Shown: piece after piece, positions 7,401-8,198 of the stretch
Layout: each line of letters begins with the position of its first letter
How positions within the stretch are numbered: the stretch's first letter is position 1
Source of the DNA: an uncultured Erysipelotrichaceae bacterium
GTDB lineage: Bacteria; Bacillota_I; Bacilli_A; Erysipelotrichales; Erysipelotrichaceae
Assembly (NCBI GenBank): GCA_902795875.1
Contig: CADBND010000165.1
Location: 1 to 8,198, forward strand
Reading direction: 5' to 3'
DNA length: 8,198 bases
Made by a program: the position numbers and the translations under genes
The notes under the pieces: generated by a model
What the model saw: only the letters and a program-made list of their open reading frames with translations
The model's database searches: none
Told to the model about the DNA's origin: nothing

Positions 7401-7516
7401 AAGGTGATGTGATTCCTGCGTTGACTGATGGTTGTTCAACGGAGGGTGATACCAGTGGCACAGGCGAAAATGGTGGAACCGGCGATGGTACATCAAACGG
7501 AGATGGTCAAGGTTAA
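4487..7516 (+). CDS. Multi-domain LytR-CpsA-Psr (LCP) glycopolymer ligase with PASTA, InlB-type and Cys-pair repeats
   Basis: From the chosen start the protein has 1009 residues; ordinary LCP proteins have about 300-500. In order: Lys/Arg-rich cytoplasmic head (1-33), three membrane helices (about 34-58, 64-87, 93-117), an accessory domain (138-306) resembling a solute-binding fragment (DLTGKSVGML, LMQALLDGDVDAIV) split by a Glu-rich insertion (227-281), the LCP domain (313-471, extending to about 576), two PASTA-like domains (614-682 and 691-754), an InlB B-type repeat (756-829, FVGWF...VYAHW), four Cys-pair repeats (832-979) and a Gly/Ser/Asp tail. LCP hallmarks seen: DSIILATIN (D335), SIARDSF (R356), CRERHH (R449, R451) and GDFDRQQ (D458, R461). 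LCP enzymes move lipid-linked glycans onto peptidoglycan outside the membrane. The frame is open back to 4220, but that part overlaps the acidic tail of the upstream gene. No ATG, GTG or TTG lies between that gene's stop and 4487. No candidate has a good Shine-Dalgarno; ATG 4502 and 4340 remain possible. No LPXTG is present. Confidence 0.88.
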   Translation: MNRSKMTKLKKSRKQPQWWSNFKSLLKRVKWKQVIPPFVLVMAHVTILLAILWSFRYYSIYPSLFGSAVAVILCLMAIIDIIFFVGFNYRDTALKTISTVMAVLLLLGGTVGSYAFAKANKIVNNVLDDGKSDKYETFSGVFVYYPDNPNSEKKNSFSTLKDLTGKSVGMLNETSNGLTYIATDILSKEKVDYGTVFYNTNAELMQALLDGDVDAIVITSAYRSIYKGVEETPGEEGEAEVEEVEAEVEEETTDIGTEITDENIEATDESQIPESTVEESPFTKYLPYLVDFYSFEQELKVDTQRSTKNLSTDPFNVLLIGYSRTDIGSLIGLADSIILATINPQTYEVSMTSIARDSFVPIPCYGDQLDKINSGRSTSRACFIETVEKFMDMDIDYYMELDYLGLVQIVNVIGGIYINNPVSFTLDGIYVPAGEHVFADGQMALQFCRERHHMPNGDFDRQQHQKEVIIEIAKAFIQSGSVALPLKAMEEASEWMSTDMTLSQLTSLFNLLLNTKNFTSLDTFDLVDFQNSRITGYGGIMYYSYSMRLPLWVYLIYQGSYDESVNHINNVMGNYKTINQTKNLEFSLDNEYERPALFSTDYEHKFVYEPDPMPAYWVSLEGMSQSSAQAWASANGVSLSVNTIRSGDAGYNSAYEGLVVSQSPRYGSLVSDYKSGSITVMGPAQIDPEKQVPDFIDHGYKKAVEWAREHYVSYKIDFDTDVSGKVGDVAAQTPPAGTSIDRVDTLYLTVKAGIQTIKFSTDHGSAPDSIEIITGDDDVSFRSLSSVTESDGNRYDFVGWFTEKSGGTQVYSSSDVSGNATVYAHWEKYCVEHKWSEWTQKSGPNCTQDGYKERTCSNCGKTESQAIPALGHDYKETSRKNPTCTEAGSVSYQCSRCDSNYSEALGALGHDYKETSRTNPTCTEAGSVSYQCSRCDSNYSETLDPLGHDWVVGTPPTCSSEGKYVCSRCGAEGDVIPALTDGCSTEGDTSGTGENGGTGDGTSNGDGQG
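5165..5329 (+). repeat. Low-complexity acidic insertion in the LCP accessory domain
   Basis: About 55 codons, dominated by Glu with Val, Ala and Thr (for example EEVEAEVEEE), interrupt the accessory domain between YRSIYKG and FTKYLPYLVDFYS. At DNA level the first half is built of imperfect GAAG-rich units (gaagtggaagaggtcgaagc and similar). It reads as a flexible, highly charged extracytoplasmic loop. Confidence 0.65.
6326..6748 (+). other. Two PASTA-like domains encoded in the LCP gene
   Basis: The first domain (6326-6532) runs MPAYWVSLEGMS...AQAWASANGVSL...VVSQSPRYGSLV...ITVMG. The second (6557-6748) runs VPDFIDHGYKKAVEWARE...VAAQTPPAGTSID...LYLTVKAG. Both follow the PASTA pattern of an opening V/MP plus hydrophobic turn, an Ala-rich helix, a 'V..Q.P..G' turn and a closing beta strand. 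PASTA domains occur in penicillin-binding proteins and Ser/Thr kinases and often contact peptidoglycan fragments, so here they may hold the ligase at its acceptor (inference). Confidence 0.7.
6752..6973 (+). other. InlB B-type (Listeria-Bacteroides) repeat domain encoded in the LCP gene
   Basis: The segment IKFSTDHGSAP...SSVTESDGNRYDFVGWF...GGTQVY...VSGNATVYAHWEKY has the pattern of the Listeria-Bacteroides beta-grasp repeat: an aromatic 'F.GW' core followed by 'T.VYAHW'. It occurs singly here, whereas it is often found in tandem in surface proteins. Its role is structural or adhesive in known proteins. Confidence 0.75.
6980..7423 (+). repeat. Four tandem Cys-pair repeats (two nearly identical 114-bp units)
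   Basis: Units lie at 6980-7096 (39 residues, divergent), 7097-7210 and 7211-7324 (38 residues each), and 7325-7423 (33 residues, divergent). The pattern is GHD followed by PTCTEAG, then a CSRC or CSNC pair and a closing L. Units two and three match at 102 of 114 bases by my count, with a run of 45 identical bases, and at 34 of 38 residues. Each unit has one single Cys and one CxxC pair, which could bind a metal or form disulfides. Similar Cys-pair units are common at the ends of gut Firmicutes surface proteins. Confidence 0.9.
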
Positions 7517-7555
7517 ACTTGGTATTTCCCGGAAATATTTACTGTAAAAACTTGG

Positions 7556-7594
7556 AAAAACAGGGTAGAAACAGAGATTTCTGCCCTGTTTTTT
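7556..7594 (+). terminator. Intrinsic terminator after the LCP gene
   Basis: The left arm CAGGGTAGAAA (7561-7571) pairs with TTTCTGCCCTG (7578-7588) around a six-base loop, with one G-T pair. It is preceded by an A run (7556-7560) and followed by six T residues (7589-7594). It lies 40 bases after the LCP stop and closes that unit before the S10 operon. The A run allows some function in the reverse direction as well. Confidence 0.92.
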
Positions 7595-7599
7595 GTATG

Positions 7600-7642
7600 A
7601 AAACGTATACATTTTGAAACACCAATGACCGTTGAATAGAAT
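7600..7642 (+). promoter_or_regulatory. Candidate upstream promoter with adjoining imperfect palindrome
   Basis: TTGAAA (7614-7619), a 17-base spacer and TAGAAT (7637-7642) form a good promoter-like pair. The 16-base AAAACGTATACATTTT (7600-7615) is symmetric except for one pair of positions and touches the -35 box, so it could be an operator or an AT-rich activating element. AT-rich DNA gives such matches by chance, so this is weaker than the promoter at 7689-7717. Confidence 0.4.
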
Positions 7643-7688
7643 GATTTTGAAATATCCGATAAAATAAGGCTTTTTTGATTAAAATATG

Positions 7689-7717
7689 TTGAAATTCCCT
7701 AGATAAAATCATATAAT
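7689..7717 (+). promoter_or_regulatory. Sigma-A promoter of the S10 ribosomal-protein operon
   Basis: TTGAAA (7689-7694) and a perfect TATAAT (7712-7717) are separated by the ideal 17 bases. The start of transcription would be near 7724, giving a leader of about 120 nt before rpsJ. The strong match fits a ribosomal-protein operon. Confidence 0.85.
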
Positions 7718-7720
7718 ATA

Positions 7721-7730
7721 CGAGCGCTCG
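7721..7730. repeat. Perfect GC-rich palindrome CGAGCGCTCG at the predicted transcription start
   Basis: This ten-base perfect palindrome stands out in AT-rich surroundings and spans the predicted +1 of the S10 promoter. It could be a protein-binding site or part of the initially transcribed region. Function unknown. Confidence 0.55.
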
Positions 7731-7843
7731 CGAAGATATGGGAGATTGCTGGCACACGAATACCTGTGGATCGTGTGATAACCAGGGAACTCACATGGAG
7801 TGGGTTATCCGAAAGGATTAATGGAATACAGGAGGAAAATTCT
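7724..7843 (+). promoter_or_regulatory. Structured 5' leader of the S10 operon mRNA
   Basis: The leader holds three possible hairpins. The first pairs CACACGA (7753-7759) with TCGTGTG (7771-7777). The second pairs ATAACC (7778-7783) with GGTTAT (7803-7808), with an inner ACTC/GAGT stem (7789-7792/7798-7801). The third is a short ATCC-GAAA-GGAT tetraloop hairpin (7807-7818). The second and third share bases 7807-7808 and cannot both form fully. The third ends 11 bases before the Shine-Dalgarno. In E. coli the S10 leader is controlled by ribosomal protein L4; whether that applies here is inference. Confidence 0.55.
7830..7835 (+). promoter_or_regulatory. Ribosome binding site of rpsJ
   Basis: AGGAGG stands eight bases before the ATG at 7844. 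It fixes the rpsJ start there, ruling out the upstream in-frame GTG at 7766, which lies inside the leader. Confidence 0.93.
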
Positions 7844-8155
7844 ATGGCAAAAAACAACGTAAGGATCAAGTTAAAGGCTTACGAACACAGATCATTGGAT
7901 GCAGCTACGGAAAAGATCGTCAAGGCTGCTGAAGATGGCGGTGTCAAGAAGGTCATTGGTCCAATCCCGCTTCCTACAGAGAAGCAGATCATCACTGTCT
8001 TGAGATCCGTTCATGTCAACAAGGATTCAAGAGAACAGTTCGAGATCAGGACGCACAAGCGTTTGATCGAAATCATTGGGCCTAGCGCAAAGACGATCGA
8101 TGCATTAAGCCGTCTGGAGCTGCCTAGTGGCGTAGATATTGAAATCAAATTGTAA
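7844..8155 (+). CDS. rpsJ: 30S ribosomal protein S10
   Basis: The 103-residue product has the normal length of bacterial S10 and its conserved blocks: MAKNNVRIKLKAYEHRSLD at the start, GPIPLPTEK (about 44-52), KDSREQFEIRTHKRLI (about 64-79) and the ending LPSGVDIEIKL. S10 sits in the head of the small ribosomal subunit; as NusE it also joins NusB in transcription antitermination complexes. It is the first gene of the S10 operon, has its own promoter and leader, and is followed 14 bases later by rplC. The start is set by a perfect AGGAGG; an in-frame extension to a GTG at 7766 would add 26 residues absent from the family. Nothing is unusual in the protein itself. Confidence 0.98.
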   Translation: MAKNNVRIKLKAYEHRSLDAATEKIVKAAEDGGVKKVIGPIPLPTEKQIITVLRSVHVNKDSREQFEIRTHKRLIEIIGPSAKTIDALSRLELPSGVDIEIKL

Positions 8156-8169
8156 AGAAAGGGAACATC

Positions 8170-8198
8170 ATGAAAGGAATACTTGGAAGAAAGCTTGG
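8170..8198 (+). CDS. rplC: 50S ribosomal protein L3, N-terminal fragment
   Basis: Only the first ten codons are inside the window; they read MKGILGRKLG, the usual opening of L3. An AAAGGG (8158-8163) six bases before the ATG serves as ribosome binding site. The position directly after rpsJ matches the standard S10 operon order (rpsJ-rplC-rplD...). L3 binds 23S rRNA near the peptidyl transferase centre. The gene is cut by the window edge, not broken. Confidence 0.93.

Noticed and set aside
7097..7423. Regular repeats resembling a CRISPR array
   Set aside because: The units follow each other without spacers, keep the reading frame and encode a Cys-pair protein domain.
7131..7496. 121-codon minus-strand open frame with internal repeats
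   Set aside because: Its repeats only mirror the tandem units of the LCP gene on the other strand; no start context or family match.
7424..7516. LPXTG-type wall sorting signal at the end of the LCP protein
   Set aside because: The tail is Gly/Ser/Asp-rich with no LPXTG, no hydrophobic segment and no basic end; anchoring is by the N-terminal helices.
7523..7537. Inverted repeat TATTTCC-C-GGAAATA after the LCP stop
   Set aside because: The one-base centre leaves too small a loop and the stem is AT-rich; the clear terminator follows at 7556-7594.
7766..7843. 26-residue N-terminal extension of S10 from a GTG at 7766
   Set aside because: The start lies in the structured leader, and the standard S10 start at 7844 has a perfect AGGAGG.

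Overview
The window looks like chromosomal DNA from a low-to-moderate GC Firmicute. The S10 protein is of Firmicutes type. The -35/-10 boxes are sigma-A-like and AGGAGG Shine-Dalgarno sites are present. The surface-protein domain mix (LCP, PASTA, InlB-type repeat, Cys-pair repeats) suggests a gut or oral member of Erysipelotrichia or Clostridia, with Erysipelotrichaceae my best guess. That placement is inference; no rRNA or marker comparison could be made. All genes lie on the + strand.

Bases 1-3414 hold three tightly packed genes of a cell-surface glycopolymer pathway. They are the C-terminal part of a membrane-anchored GT2 glycosyltransferase of the GtrB/dolichyl-phosphate-sugar-synthase type, a large WcaJ/WbaP-type priming sugar-phosphate transferase (1-base overlap), and an OpgB/GacH-like alkaline-phosphatase-superfamily phosphoglycerol transferase (17-base overlap). 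Together they suggest lipid-linked sugar synthesis, priming of a glycan on a polyprenyl carrier, and extracytoplasmic decoration with glycerol phosphate.

Bases 3415-7594 hold a second transcription unit with its own promoter. Its first gene encodes a single-pass membrane protein of unknown function with an acidic tail. The second encodes a very large LytR-CpsA-Psr (LCP) protein of about 1009 residues, the family that ligates lipid-linked glycopolymers to peptidoglycan. This LCP protein carries three N-terminal membrane segments, an accessory domain with a long Glu-rich insertion, two PASTA-like domains, an InlB B-type repeat, and four Cys-pair repeats of which two are nearly identical in DNA. 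A clear intrinsic terminator follows.

Bases 7595-8198 hold the regulatory region and start of the S10 ribosomal-protein operon: a consensus promoter (plus a possible second one upstream), a leader of about 120 nt with several hairpins, rpsJ, and the first ten codons of rplC.

The most unusual content is the multi-domain LCP protein and its unrecognised partner, next to a priming transferase and an OpgB-like enzyme. I read this as a possible make-decorate-attach module for a glycerol-phosphate-bearing wall glycan.
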